In this document: positions 44,301 through 54,470 of the stretch, piece by piece
Numbering within the stretch: position 1 is the stretch's first letter
Layout: each line of letters begins with the position of its first letter
Source: Hypomyces perniciosus
Lineage: Eukaryota; Ascomycota; Sordariomycetes; Hypocreales; Hypocreaceae
DNA: 64,000 nucleotides
Assembly: GCA_008477525.1 (NCBI GenBank)
Contig: SPDT01000003.1
Coordinates: forward strand, 992,001-1,056,000
Direction: 5' to 3'
Notes under the pieces: generated by a model
Databases searched by the model: none
Seen by the model: only the letters and a program-made list of their open reading frames with translations
Told to the model about the DNA's origin: nothing
Program-made: the position numbers and the translations under genes

Positions 44301-44682
44301 CGGCGACTGTCAGCAAGTGGTATGTGGCTTACAACGTACACAATTCGAGCAGGGAGTTGCATGTACAAGGCGTTTGCGCGGTAGGAAAAATCATGAAATA
44401 GGACTACACGGTGTTCTTGAATATAGTTAAGGCAGGCAGGCTCAGATCATTGAGAAAATGCACAGATGACGGACCCAACCACGCTTCTGTGCTTTTCCGC
44501 ACGACAACGCGAAACCAGACATATACTTCCCCCTTCTTAATCGCCCTTACCTAGAGCCCCTGAGAGCAGAAGAATCCGATGCTGGAGTGGGTAGTCGTTG
44601 TCGAAGCTTTGGCGTGAAAGAATTGAAAGACCGTGACCAACGTCGACCATCCTTTTTCTAAACCTTTTTCCCCAGCTGGAAT

Positions 44683-45045
44683 TTACGGAAAGGCGCTCAA
44701 TACTTCTATTGTTTCTTGTTTACACTTTTGCAGGCTCTCTTGAGCTTTATGTACGTTCCTATTTCTCTCTTGCACCCTAAGTAGAACTGCGTTCTCCTGG
44801 CTGGCAAGGGCAGTCAAGAATGAGGATGCTAACCGGATCGTGGCTTCTGCTTTCTCAACGTTCGCTGCGAAGATTGTGCTGATTTGCTGACTTTTCTTCC
44901 TGGTCATTCGAGCTTTGAGTTGCTCCGCCCGGTCGTCATTGGCACGCTGGATTATCTTATCAGCTTTTGCTGTAACGAAGATTAGACGTTGGCCCTTCGT
45001 AATGCGTCGGACATTATTGGGTAGTCGGATCCGTGGCATCTCCAT
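44683..45045 (-). CDS. Hypothetical helical protein
   Basis: 120 codons, MEMPRIRLPNNVRRITKGQR start, then a long charged helix (QRANDDRAEQLKARMTRKKS, ANVEKAEATIRLAS, RVQERNRNVHKAQESLQKCK) likely to form a coiled coil. Composition is protein-like and no lesion is seen, but I recognise no family. Confidence 0.45.
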   Translation of the reverse strand: MEMPRIRLPNNVRRITKGQRLIFVTAKADKIIQRANDDRAEQLKARMTRKKSQQISTIFAANVEKAEATIRLASSFLTALASQENAVLLRVQERNRNVHKAQESLQKCKQETIEVLSAFP

Positions 45046-45685
45046 AATAGTAGTCTAATTTATTGTCCGCGGCGAAGGCATCATCTGTTCCTATTGCAGA
45101 GGATAGACAAGTCATACAGGCATGGCTATCTCGATCGGGCCGTCGCGACCGAATCCCACAAATGGCCTACGTATTCTCGCCACATCGCATATTATTGTTC
45201 AGGTAGCTCCGCGCGTTGGGTGTGGTGTTGGCCTCCCAAACTCGGACGATGAGATATTAGTAATTTAACCCGATCATCAATATGGTAACATTAACAGCCA
45301 AGCCACCGCTAGATGCCCTGGTTACTGATGGAGTAAAGATGCCCCCTGGCAGGGCCATTGCCGGCTCGGCGAGAAGCTCTCTCATCATCTTCCGGTCTGT
45401 ATCTATATAAAGGGTCTTATTGCTCTTACATGTCCGGAAGCTACCTCACGACGGAGAAATCAGTCCCAGGATGAGAAGCCGTTTCCAGCTTATGCTTGCA
45501 CTTTAGAACTTTTGACGTATGTTGGCTTTTTTCTTTCATTCCATTTCTTCCCGCCACTTTCTGTTTTTCTAATTCACGACCTAGCCAAGGCCAACTCTTG
45601 CTCAAGAGCTAGATTCCGCTCCGTCTCCTAACGGTTAAAGTACATTCCATACGTGCTAGTATACATAGCAAAAGGCACCCTCGAC

Positions 45686-46237
45686 ATGAATGTTAACTTT
45701 CTGCTCAATCCCAAGCTAAAGTGGACAGCACCAGACACAACATATGGACAACTGATTGCAAGTTCAGACGGACCTACACTGTCCAGCCCTTGCTACGACC
45801 ACCATCAAGCGAGACGAGCCGGACCTCTTGGGCTTCACCAACCTCTGGGAACGGTATCCGAAAATCGGGATCAAACGGTTACTCTAACAAGCTTGGACTC
45901 TCAGCCGGGTAGCCTTTACAGCCAACTACAGACTTGTAATGGAATAGAAGTGCAACAACTCTATATGATCCTGCCAGGAAACCAGACACCGCTTCCGGTT
46001 CCCATAGGCCGTTCACGGGCATCAAGAGAAATGGATAAGAAACGAAAGTGTAATGCTTGGGCGTCGGAACGCTATCGCAATAGACAAGCGGTACTGGAGG
46101 AGATTGCCGAAAATGAAGAAAAGCTGCAACAGGTACTCAAGCAACTTGACCATCTCACACAGCTGAGGGGTTTCTACGAAAATGAAATCGATCGACTCAG
46201 GGATTTGTTATGTCAGGTATTGGTGACGGAAAGATAG
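45686..46237 (+). CDS. bZIP transcription factor
   Basis: 183 codons from the ATG at 45686 (the frame is open slightly further upstream but without ATG). Near residue 125 a basic region KKRKCNAWASERYRNRQ contains the Asn-x7-Arg pattern of bZIP proteins. It leads into a leucine-zipper-like helix with heptad hydrophobics (VLEEIAENEEKLQQVLKQLD, LRGFYENEIDRLRDLL). The N-terminal 120 residues are Ser/Thr/Pro/Gln-rich, as in activation regions. Binds DNA as a dimer if functional; target unknown. The basic region sits unusually close to the C-terminus, like GCN4/CpcA-type factors. Confidence 0.7.
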   Translation: MNVNFLLNPKLKWTAPDTTYGQLIASSDGPTLSSPCYDHHQARRAGPLGLHQPLGTVSENRDQTVTLTSLDSQPGSLYSQLQTCNGIEVQQLYMILPGNQTPLPVPIGRSRASREMDKKRKCNAWASERYRNRQAVLEEIAENEEKLQQVLKQLDHLTQLRGFYENEIDRLRDLLCQVLVTER

Positions 46238-47343
46238 TCAACTGTCTCACAAGCTGCTGACGCCAGTCATTGGTAATTGTGGGAGAGAAATGATCTAGCC
46301 GATAAGCTACAATACACAACATGCCACTGTGTAAGCATGTGCTTTTTACACATTGATAGGTATTAATCGCCGCCTTCGTTTCAGTTCTTGTCATTTAATG
46401 CATTCCATCTGAAAGAGATGATTACGTCAGTTTAAGGGGTTGCGTGACTCATATCTTCGTATCTTGGATCCAACAACCGCAACCCTCATTTACACAATCC
46501 CATTTTATATTCACAAAATGTAGCGTTACTGAAATCTGTAATACTAGATCTCGTAACGCCTTTTTTACTGTCGAGTTGCTACTGTATCCCTTATTATTGT
46601 AGTGTTTTAGTTCATGAAATGGGAAGAGCCAGCAATTTACTCATAACAGCTACACCAGGCTACGGGCTTGTGGAGACCGTACCAACATCACCCAGGTCGT
46701 AGTGGCGCTGGTGTTTGTGGTAAAGAAGAGAAGTCGTGTGTGATCTCATGAGCTACGGAGTACATACATACATAGGACTTGACTATGTAATAAAAAGTAG
46801 AAGCTTAGCGTTGCGTGGTTATAAGGCCATTGGGATTCCATCCCGCTCTTTTTCCGACTATGCTTGCAAATGAGTCTAGAATTGGCCTTATTACGCTGGT
46901 TAGGTTCTTCTGCGCGTTTGGGCAAAAACCAGACAAATATACAAGCAAATAGCTAGATAACCGAAACCAATCTTACTGCAGGTGACAGGTATATCGGTTT
47001 AGACCCTTCATATGCCTACTGGAAGAGGCCTAGGGATAGAAAGGTGAGAAGTGTATATGACTTTATCACAATTACATCCATCCTTAATTGCTATCTTACA
47101 CACACGACCCATATATCGCATCTCGCTTTCCCAGCACCGAGACATATCCTAGTCCTCACATATCATCTACTTACACAGTACTGGCGGAACCCTTCCGTAT
47201 AATTCTTACCTCTAGAGCATAAAAGAAACATCTTGCCCCATCTTAACACCAACACTGTCTACGCTTCGGCAACTCCACTTGTGTCATGAGCGCTTGCTCG
47301 AACTTCCATTTTAACATTGCCGCTCCGTTTCACCTTCGCTGCG
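46238..47343. other. Intergenic, no recognisable gene
   Basis: Nothing recognised except a TACGGAGTA motif at 46754-46762 followed by short CATA repeats. Confidence 0.5.
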
Positions 47344-48082
47344 ATGTCTAGGGCAGAAAGGGCCGAATCTTATGAGAAGATTTGGAACTGGTGTGATGGT
47401 TCCGCAGCACAGCCCAACTTTTCGCTTAATGAGTTATTGTTAAGCAAGCACATCAATCCAGCAAACACCCATTCACAATGCCGCGTCGAAGTCGAAATTG
47501 TACCCCATTCACGGTGTTCGATACTAAGAACTTAGCCTGAGACAAATTGCGATGGCGACGACTGTAACTCACAGGCAGCGACGGATAGTGAGTTATTCCT
47601 CAGCTTTCAGGGGGCGAATCCATGACTTCAAGACTGAGCGACTTTGTTTTGGCGGTCTCAGATGCTAGGTCGGACGTTCTCAAGCATTATGGAGAACTCG
47701 TTCCTGAGGCTGATAGCTGGCGGGTAACAACGCCGACACAAGGGAACGTACATCTTCTGCTCGACGGCATTGTGGTTTCCCCCGGTATCAGCTAACACCA
47801 TGGAAAGAAGCCTCTGAACTTGAATACTGCCATCCTCAAGCGCACCTCACTGACATTAATCAAGTCGACAGTCAACAAGACTGTCAAAAATCAACACCGG
47901 ATCTAGCCGTGGCCAATCAATGGCAGAAAAGGAAAAGCACGCGCTCCAAGGGCTGGGGCAGGAAGCGACTACTACGCAATACACACAATATGACTTTGAG
48001 GCCACGAAAGCGGCGTAAGACTGTTGCCACCCGCTCTAAGCCTCGACAAACACGGAGCGTGCGTCGACCCTCACTTGCCTAA
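47344..48082 (+). pseudogene. Frameshifted gene for a basic protein, unidentified
   Basis: Three coding-looking pieces in different frames: MSRAERAESYEKIWNWCDGS from 47344; MTSRLSDFVLAVSDARSDVL, WRVTTPTQGNVHLLLDGIVV from 47622 to TAA 47793-47795; and RYQLTPWKEASELEYCHPQA through a strongly basic tail (RKRRKTVATRSKPRQTRS) to TAA at 48080-48082. The second and third join if one C is added to the C5 run at 47779-47783. The tail resembles a nuclear or DNA-binding extension. Too short per frame to appear as one ORF; family unknown. Confidence 0.35.
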
Positions 48083-48283
48083 CTCTGCAACGGAGATAGA
48101 CGACCAAATTGTGCTAGGAAGTGTTCTAGACGTAGCAGGAACTTTTGACTGGCTGTGCTTCTAGATCAGGGGCACATCAAAAAGTGGTTCTGTATGCAGA
48201 TCATGTTTAGCATACAAGATGAGACCCATAAGTAGAGAGACTTCCAATACAACAAAGGGAGATAATAAAATGGGCCTGGTAAA

Positions 48284-48409
48284 TTTTCCTTTGTCCAGCG
48301 AAACGTAGCGAACAGAGGCCTAGGCCCCTGGCTCCTACCGACCTTTTGCCCAGACGAGGCTTCTGTATATAGATACATACTGGTCGTAAATAGCAATTTT
48401 TAAAAAAAA
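48284..48409 (+). mobile_element. LINE family 2 3' UTR and tail
   Basis: CCTTTGTCCAGCGAAACGTA, CCCCTGGCTCCTACCGACC, GTCGTAAATAGCAATTTTTA and a short A run; nearly the same as 51660-51785, which follows LINE family 2 ORF2. It is inserted about 25 bp beyond the stop codon of the membrane-protein gene. Confidence 0.85.
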
Positions 48410-48432
48410 GAGTCTCGACTCTTCTTCTCGTC

Positions 48433-49346
48433 TTAACCCTGCAGCCCGAGCTCCATATTGTCCACAGATGTGCCAAAATTTAACTTTATCCAGAGCCATG
48501 ATAAGCTACTCCGGCGGTTCATTATGAGCCAAAGTTCAGTGGAAAGATCGTGGAGGCCATAGGCAACAGAGATAATCTAAAACATTAGAAATTATTAGAA
48601 ATTCTCCCCTCGAGGTATAGACAACTTACTGATAACATATTGGACCTTAGCATCGGAATAAGCCCCCAAATGTCGGCATGTACCTCTCCCAGAGTACAGG
48701 CTACAATGATGCCAAGAGTAAGGAGAACCTGAATCAAGAGATGACCCGCGATCTGGCGTATATAAAACGGCTCCTGAATATAAGGGCGCTTCTCTAGAAA
48801 AAACACCATCCACTCACATGCCATACAGACACGGAATAAGCCAGCAGATGCTGAAACGGTAATGCTGCCCGCTATCGGCCGTTTGGCTCCGAGGATAACA
48901 CCACCAAGAAAGAGACCAACAAAAGTTGCCAAGGTGACAGCTAACAAGATCGGCTTGAACGCACGCTGCCCTGGGTACCAAGAACCGCCTGCCCAGGCAC
49001 ACTACAATCGTCAGCAACGAAGAAAGTACCCAAGTCTTGGCCCGCTTACCTGGCCGATCATACTTGAAAGCACGATCGAACTGAACAAATAAACTAACCA
49101 GACGTCACTCTTGATGAGAGTGAGGATAAAGAATCCAATCCCAGTTCCGAGGGATATGGCGATCTGGCTTATGACAAGGATCAAGAATCCAAGGCTGTAC
49201 TTGACACTCAAAAGCTGGCAAGCTTCAAGCAGTCCAGAGCCTTTGGTAGTCTGAAGATAGACTCGAAAGCCCCGAAGGACAGAAGCAAGCATGCTTATTA
49301 CAAATGCAATGAGCATGGCGTGATATGAGAAATATGAAGGGTCCAT
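48433..49346 (-). CDS. Polytopic membrane protein, three exons
   Basis: Exons 49050-49346, 48630-49001 and 48433-48576; introns of 48 bp (GTAAGC, CTGAC, TGTAG) and 53 bp (GTAAGT, CTAAT, TTTAG), both in phase 0, give 270 residues. At least six hydrophobic segments are visible, for example MLIAFVISMLASVL, SLGFLILVISQIAISLGTGI, VWLVYLFSSIVLSSMIG, ILLAVTLATFVGLFLGGVIL and LLIQVLLTLGIIVACTLG, with aromatic loops between them. I do not recognise a transporter or receptor signature. The regular splice sites and continuous frame make this a confident gene of unknown function. Confidence 0.7.
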
Positions 49347-49805
49347 TATACCGAGGGATGAAGTCTGAAAGTTAGATGCTATGAGAATGGTTTGAAACCC
49401 TGATAGTTTCTCTTAGGCGTGATTACTGGTCTCAACCTTGGGGGGTTTAAGTAATTTATGAGATGGTGAGCATAAGTTAAGTCGGGAGGCATCCTACTTA
49501 AACGTCTTAAACTGCAAAGGATGATAGGAAGAGCTGCTAGTTTTCCATGCTTGCTTGATGTACCTACTAAGGGGCTAACCACATCATAAGCCCTGCACCT
49601 GCATACCATAACTATTCACGAAGCAATCGCTGGCTCCGCATGAAGTCGAACGGAGTAAGCGTGATTTACGCATCATACCTAGCTCTGGTCTAATGGTTCC
49701 CCATCTACATACCGTCAGCCAGAGAAATGCAATAACACGGCCGGTAGATCAATCCTGGATACAGCTATTCGTGACGTCGTCTCCAAGTTTTCCGGTCCCA
49801 CCCAA
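49347..49805. other. Intergenic
   Basis: Upstream region of the membrane-protein gene; no other feature recognised. Confidence 0.5.
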
Positions 49806-50280
49806 TGCCTCCAATGCAAATAACTAAGCCAAAGGCTGAGTTTGATGATGATGACAGCATCGTGTGGACCCTAGAGTCTGACTTTGATAATGCCCCTTTA
49901 ACTGCCGGGCCCATACTTTTGGCCAGGTTGATCTTCAATGATACCTCTATGAAATCAACCTAGAGCAAGTTACGACCATTCAATAGCAGAGAACGGCACT
50001 TGCTGAGAATGTAAGGGGCAAGAAACGAGTGCTGCAAACCCCACACAGCATGAATCTACGGAAACGACGCAAGATTGCTGCTTTCTATTCGCAAACTGTG
50101 ACAAGTACGACCAAGGGGAAGCGTGCCTCCGTCCCTCCATACAAAACCCTTGGCCTTGAGGCAGTTTGGTTTGAAGGTGGAAATCTCTCTCGAGGACATT
50201 CAAGAAACAATGCAGCCAAAGAATTTGTGATCCAAACTTTTGGGTGGAAATCGTCGGAACTTTTGCCTGGTTCTTTTTAG
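49806..50280 (+). pseudogene. Decayed paralogue of the gene at 53332-54042
   Basis: ENVRGKKRVLQTPHSMNLRK, then RKIAAFYSQTVTSTTKGK and LGLEAVWFEGGN align with the gene at 53.3 kb (ENSQRKKRRLYQTLHSIDLR, TAAFQRETVSHTTKGG, LRLESVSCEGG). Upstream, NLEQVTTIQ is followed by a TAG where the other copy has CAG, and near 50185 a frame change separates SLEDIQ from the C-terminal AKEFVIQTFGWKSSELL. A separate upstream ORF from 49806 (MPPMQITKPKAEFDDDDSIV) may be part of it. Confidence 0.55.
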
Positions 50281-50417
50281 GTTAATACAGCTGCATTAGT
50301 CTTGCCTTAGATGATGTTGCTTACTCCTGTCATAATGTCTTAGGAATCCCTTTAAAGAGCGATACTGTCAGATTTCACTCTTACGGCAAAAACATAGGCT
50401 ACGCTTATTGGTATTAT

Positions 50418-50560
50418 ACAATACAATACAATTTATTAACGCCCGGCGACTAACCCGAAAGGGCAACTTTAGCTGGTGTACATATGTGTTTCTCAAATTT
50501 GTCATAACTCCCGAAAGCCCATGCGGTATCCTTCTTCTATTGGTATTATATTGCTACGTA
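50418..50560 (-). mobile_element. LINE family 1 3' tail
   Basis: Starts ACAATACAATACAATTTATT (reverse of the tail), then CCGAAAGGGCAACTTTAGCT and GTGTTTCTCAAATTTG. About 140 bp, head-to-head with the LINE family 2 fragment that follows. Confidence 0.8.
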
Positions 50561-50569
50561 AAAATAGAG

Positions 50570-51785
50570 TTGCGGGCCTGGACCGTTCCCACCCGCTGGC
50601 CGACAGGATTGACAGACCGACCGCCCAGCTCCCTGCGACACGCCTACAGAGGACAGCCAGACTCGTCGGCAGGTCCATCCGACCCACTCTCTTCGCCCAT
50701 AAACCCCGTTTCGTCAGAGCCGGCCCGAGCTTTGAGACACTCGGGAAGGAGGTGGCCACGCGGAAGCACCTTGAACTAATAGACTCGTTGCCAGCCTCGA
50801 CGGTAGTGGCCTACTCAGACGGCTCCCAACTCGACGGGAAGACAAGATGGGAAGCAGCAGTGTACTACAGAGCCAAAGCCCACAAGGACTGCGGGCCACT
50901 CGCCAACGCAGAGGTCTACGACGCAGAAGCTGTAGGAGCTGCTAGGGCGATCAGAACAGCAGCCGGACTCGCAAGGAACGACCCCAGAATCAACGAAATA
51001 CACGTCTTTCTCGACAATACATCAGTGGTCAGAGGCCTGCTGGGCGAAGCCCCAACCTCGTCACAAGAAGAGTTCAAGCGGTTCCAACGCATAGCAGAAG
51101 AGATACACCCCTGCAAGGTGTTTGTTTCCTGGGTGCCAGGCCACAAAGACATACGAGGCAACGAAATGGCGGATGAACTAGCGAAAGAAGGGACGGCCCA
51201 CAACCCCCCCTCTCAGAGTTGGAGCACTCTAGCACACATCAAACGCTGGGCAAAAGCGGAAAGAACAACCCTCCAGGAGAAGTACTGGGAGACGAATGCC
51301 CCGGAAAGCTACCGATTGTAGGGCCTAGGAGCACCTACAAATCCCCCGGAACTGAAACCCCCCCGACCCGTCCTGCACAGGCTGCTGGCAGAAAGGTCTG
51401 GTCACGGAGACTTCCAAAGCTATCACGACCGTTTTGGCCACGACACGCAATCCCATTGCAGATGCGGCTCCCCCAAGGAGCCGGGGCACTTTGCCGAATA
51501 CCGCATAACGAGGAGTTTCCTCCCCGAAACACCGAGAGGCGAGAGACCAGTCACATACCTACTAGGACCCAAGGGGAGCGAGGCGTTCCAGAAGCTGGTG
51601 GAGGAGGCGAACCCATACAGCCCCCTCCTACAAGACATAGATTGAGAACACACCAAAACTTTCCTTTGTCCAGCGAAACGTAGCGAACAGGGTTTAGACC
51701 CCTGGCTCCTACCGACCTGTTTGCCCAAACGAGGCTGTTGTACCTAGATACAGAGTGGTCGTAAATAGTAATAAAAAAAATATAA
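50570..51785 (+). mobile_element. LINE family 2: ORF2 RNase H and zinc finger, plus 3' UTR
   Basis: The frame from about 50575 encodes the RNase H domain of a Tad-type LINE: VVAYSDGSQLDGKTRW (Asp), AEVYDAEAVGAARA (Glu), IHVFLDNTSVVRGL (Asp) and SWVPGHKDIRGNEMADELAK (His, Asp). An in-frame TAG at 51319-51321 interrupts it, after which the same frame continues through a C-terminal zinc knuckle (SHCRCGSPKEPGHFAEYRIT) to TGA at about 51643-51645. The 3' UTR (TTTGTCCAGCGAAACGTAGC) and an A-rich tail end near 51785. Reverse transcriptase and endonuclease are missing: a 5'-truncated insertion with one nonsense codon. Confidence 0.88.
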
Positions 51786-53331
51786 AAAAACGTAAAAATA
51801 GAGAGTTGGCGTTAATTAGAGGATCTCCAATTTTGATTGACTGATAAGCTATGTATTAATCTACATGGCCAGCGCCAATAGCCCAGCCCTGTACGTCTGC
51901 GCCACATGCGGCGTGGCTCAATTAGCACAAGCTAACATTGCGCGTAGGCTAAACAGCAAGCGTCAAGGGCGGCTGTCGCGTACAAGCCAGCGCCCAAACA
52001 GAAAGAGGCCAATACGCACACTCGTCATACAGCCCAGTCCTCTACTCACATGTTAAGCCAACTGCGCGTGTCAAGACATCCGCGCCTGTTAGCCTTCGAT
52101 GTCCAGCAGATGCATGGATCTGCTCACAGAGATTCGCCTTTGAATGTAACATAATACGCCAAGAAGCCTCCGCGCATCACGTCACGGGTAATTTGAGATG
52201 CGATCACGACGGCCTGGGCAACTTGATCTGCGCTTCATTAGCTCTTACGCCTGCTACTATTTTCTTCCTGCTTAGAGGCTAGGCACAGGGATAGGTAGAT
52301 GTCGAAGTGGTATGGGGTCTACAAGCGTATTTAAATATAGGTTGATGCAAGTCGCCAGTAAAGTAGTGCGGAAGTGAAGATGGTTTTTTTCTCACTGCGA
52401 TGGTACCTACATGACATGCAGGAACTGAACATTCAGGCCGGTGTATCACAGGCGACGGGGCACAGATAGAAGGATGACCATTATGATTTGTGGCGACAGG
52501 TCTCAAGTCATCGTCCCAGTTATCCTCTTATTACCTCGTATAAAGGCTTTAATAATGCCATCGCCGCCGACCTCTATGTATTTAAACAGCAGTTATTTTG
52601 CTCATTTAGTTAGAATACAAATTCTTCAATTGCTTGATTCCAGAGCTATCTTTGTGCTCGTCGCCCGCTACCAATTGATCGCTGTTGTGGCATAATTGCT
52701 CTCGCATGCCATCGCAAATATTATACGGAGTAGCTTGTTCAAGTTTAGCACCCTGGCTGGCCTCTGGTCTTGCTAGCTAGAATGTGGCTAGCCATTTATC
52801 GTACTAGCGGCTGGAACCCGGCGCAGAACCCGGCCAGCATCGGCCACCCGGTGCTCAGAAACCTAGTGCCAGTATCGGCAACCCAGCCATATGTCTTCCT
52901 AGCTGTCAAATGCAGTATAACCTGCACTATGCTAAAATAAAGGAAGATAGTTATATAAAAAAAACTATAATAATTATAATAGCTACAACTACTGAGGTAT
53001 ACACTTCACTTTTGCTGGTCTGGTATAACGGTTGACAAGAATTTTCCTGCATAACGGTGTGGAGGATCCAGTCACATTTATCATGGAGCAGCTCAAGGAG
53101 GTGGGGGAGGTCAGAGGCGAATTTAATATTGGAGATGGTGTCATCTTTGAAAAATCACCATTAGGTCATAAGCGATAAGCGCTTTGGGAAAGGTTCAAGG
53201 GAATGTGAGAAGGATCTTTGAGGTATCAGATTAGATCGTTCTTCCAGCGCTAATAGGAGGAGAATGCTACTATATATATGATGCAGATGACAATGAAGAC
53301 AAGCAGCCTGATCTAATAGGGATGTGCCAAT
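51786..53331. other. No recognisable gene
   Basis: Short ORFs only, one with a Cys-x2-Cys start at 51865-52056 that I cannot support as a gene. TACGGAGTA at 52724-52732. Region 52900-53000 is A/T-rich. Confidence 0.45.
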
Positions 53332-54042
53332 CTAAGAAGAGCTAGATAAGAGGTCCCATGTTTCCCTCCCAACCACCCGGATCACAAGCTCCCTTGCCTC
53401 ATGGCGGTTTTGGATCCCTTGGATATCCTCGAGCGAGAGCTCCACGTTGGCTATGAACCGAAGAGTTCCTCCTTCGCACGAAACCGATTCGAGACGCAGA
53501 ATCTTAAGGGTGTTACAGCCCCCCTTGGTTGTATGTGACACAGTTTCTCTTTGGAAAGCAGCAGTCCTGCGCTGTTTCCGCAGATCTATACTGTGCAAGG
53601 TCTGATAAAGCCTACGTTTCTTCCTCTGTGAGTTCTCAGCAGGCGACGTGCTTGGCTGTTGATCGGCCGTAACTTGAGGGTGGTGGTGTTCAGTTTGACC
53701 TCGGCGAGGGTCATCATAGTGCGCTCGAGGATAATACAGTCTAGAGGCTTCTGGTCCTCAATGTCAGCGACTTGGTGGGTGAGGAATACTGCCGAGTCTG
53801 GGATTCACGTTACCTTCTCCGAACACGGCCATAGATGTAGCCGAAGTATGGTTGTTAGCCTCGGGTTTATGGGTTCTCCCCTCACTGCCTGCGGTATGTT
53901 GTAAGCAAACTATGCGAGCACTAGAAAGAAGCAACTTGCATTGAGCAAACACGTCATCCACTACCTGCAAGGCGGTCTCATCCTCAGCGAGGATTTCTTT
54001 CAAGTGGTCACAAACCTCTGACTGTGCCCCTAATACAGTCAA
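53332..54042 (-). CDS. Unidentified protein with basic and acidic regions, two or more exons
   Basis: Exon 1 extends to at least 54042 (frame begins LGAQSEVCDHLKEILAED after a likely TATTAG acceptor, so an upstream exon is expected) and ends at 53814; a 63-bp intron (53751-53813: GTAACG, CTGAC, CCAG) joins exon 2, 53332-53750, in frame. The product has ETALQVVDDVFAQCKLLLSS, then a basic segment NSQRKKRRLYQTLHSIDLRK, a Thr/Lys stretch (TVSHTTKGG) and a C-terminal ELSLEDIQGIQ with WDLLSSSS. A decayed paralogue lies at 49.8-50.3 kb in the opposite orientation. Family unknown. Confidence 0.55.
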
Positions 54043-54099
54043 GGCAACATTAGCCTTCAGATTGTAGATAACTTGTATCCCAGTGATGTTTGTAATGAG

Positions 54100-54470
54100 T
54101 AGCTTGGAGGAGAGGTGACTTACATTAAGTTAATGCCTCTAAGGTAGTATTATCGTCGCCCTGTTCAATCCTTGGCCCAATAGCTCGCGTCGAATGTGCC
54201 AAGGTATACTTGATATCCTGCGGAACACCTTCATCATCGCCCGGTTCAGTCTTCGATTCGATGGCTGGAGTTAAAGGGACCAAGTTGGACTGGAAATCTG
54301 GGAGACGAGGCCGCGAATAGCGCTATTAGCGATCAATTTGCCCGCCGCGCCAATGTCTTTCTGCAGCCGACATGCAGTTAGTTGCTAAGGAACCATCACT
54401 CCAGTAGTAAGTATAATGCGTAGGTAGAGTAATCGTGTCTATCTTCGGCATGGCTGTAAACTTAAGTTCT
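54100..54470 (-). pseudogene. Exon-like pieces upstream of the 53.3-kb gene
   Basis: Minus-strand MPKIDTITLPTHYTYYWSDG from ATG 54449-54451 and, in another frame, RPRLPDFQSNLVPLTPAIES and TRAIGPRIEQGDDNTTLEAL, which runs to a TAA just before a GTAAGT donor. These look like the missing 5' exons of the gene at 53332-54042, but I could not build an uninterrupted model, so either a splice site is missed or the 5' part is damaged. Confidence 0.35.
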
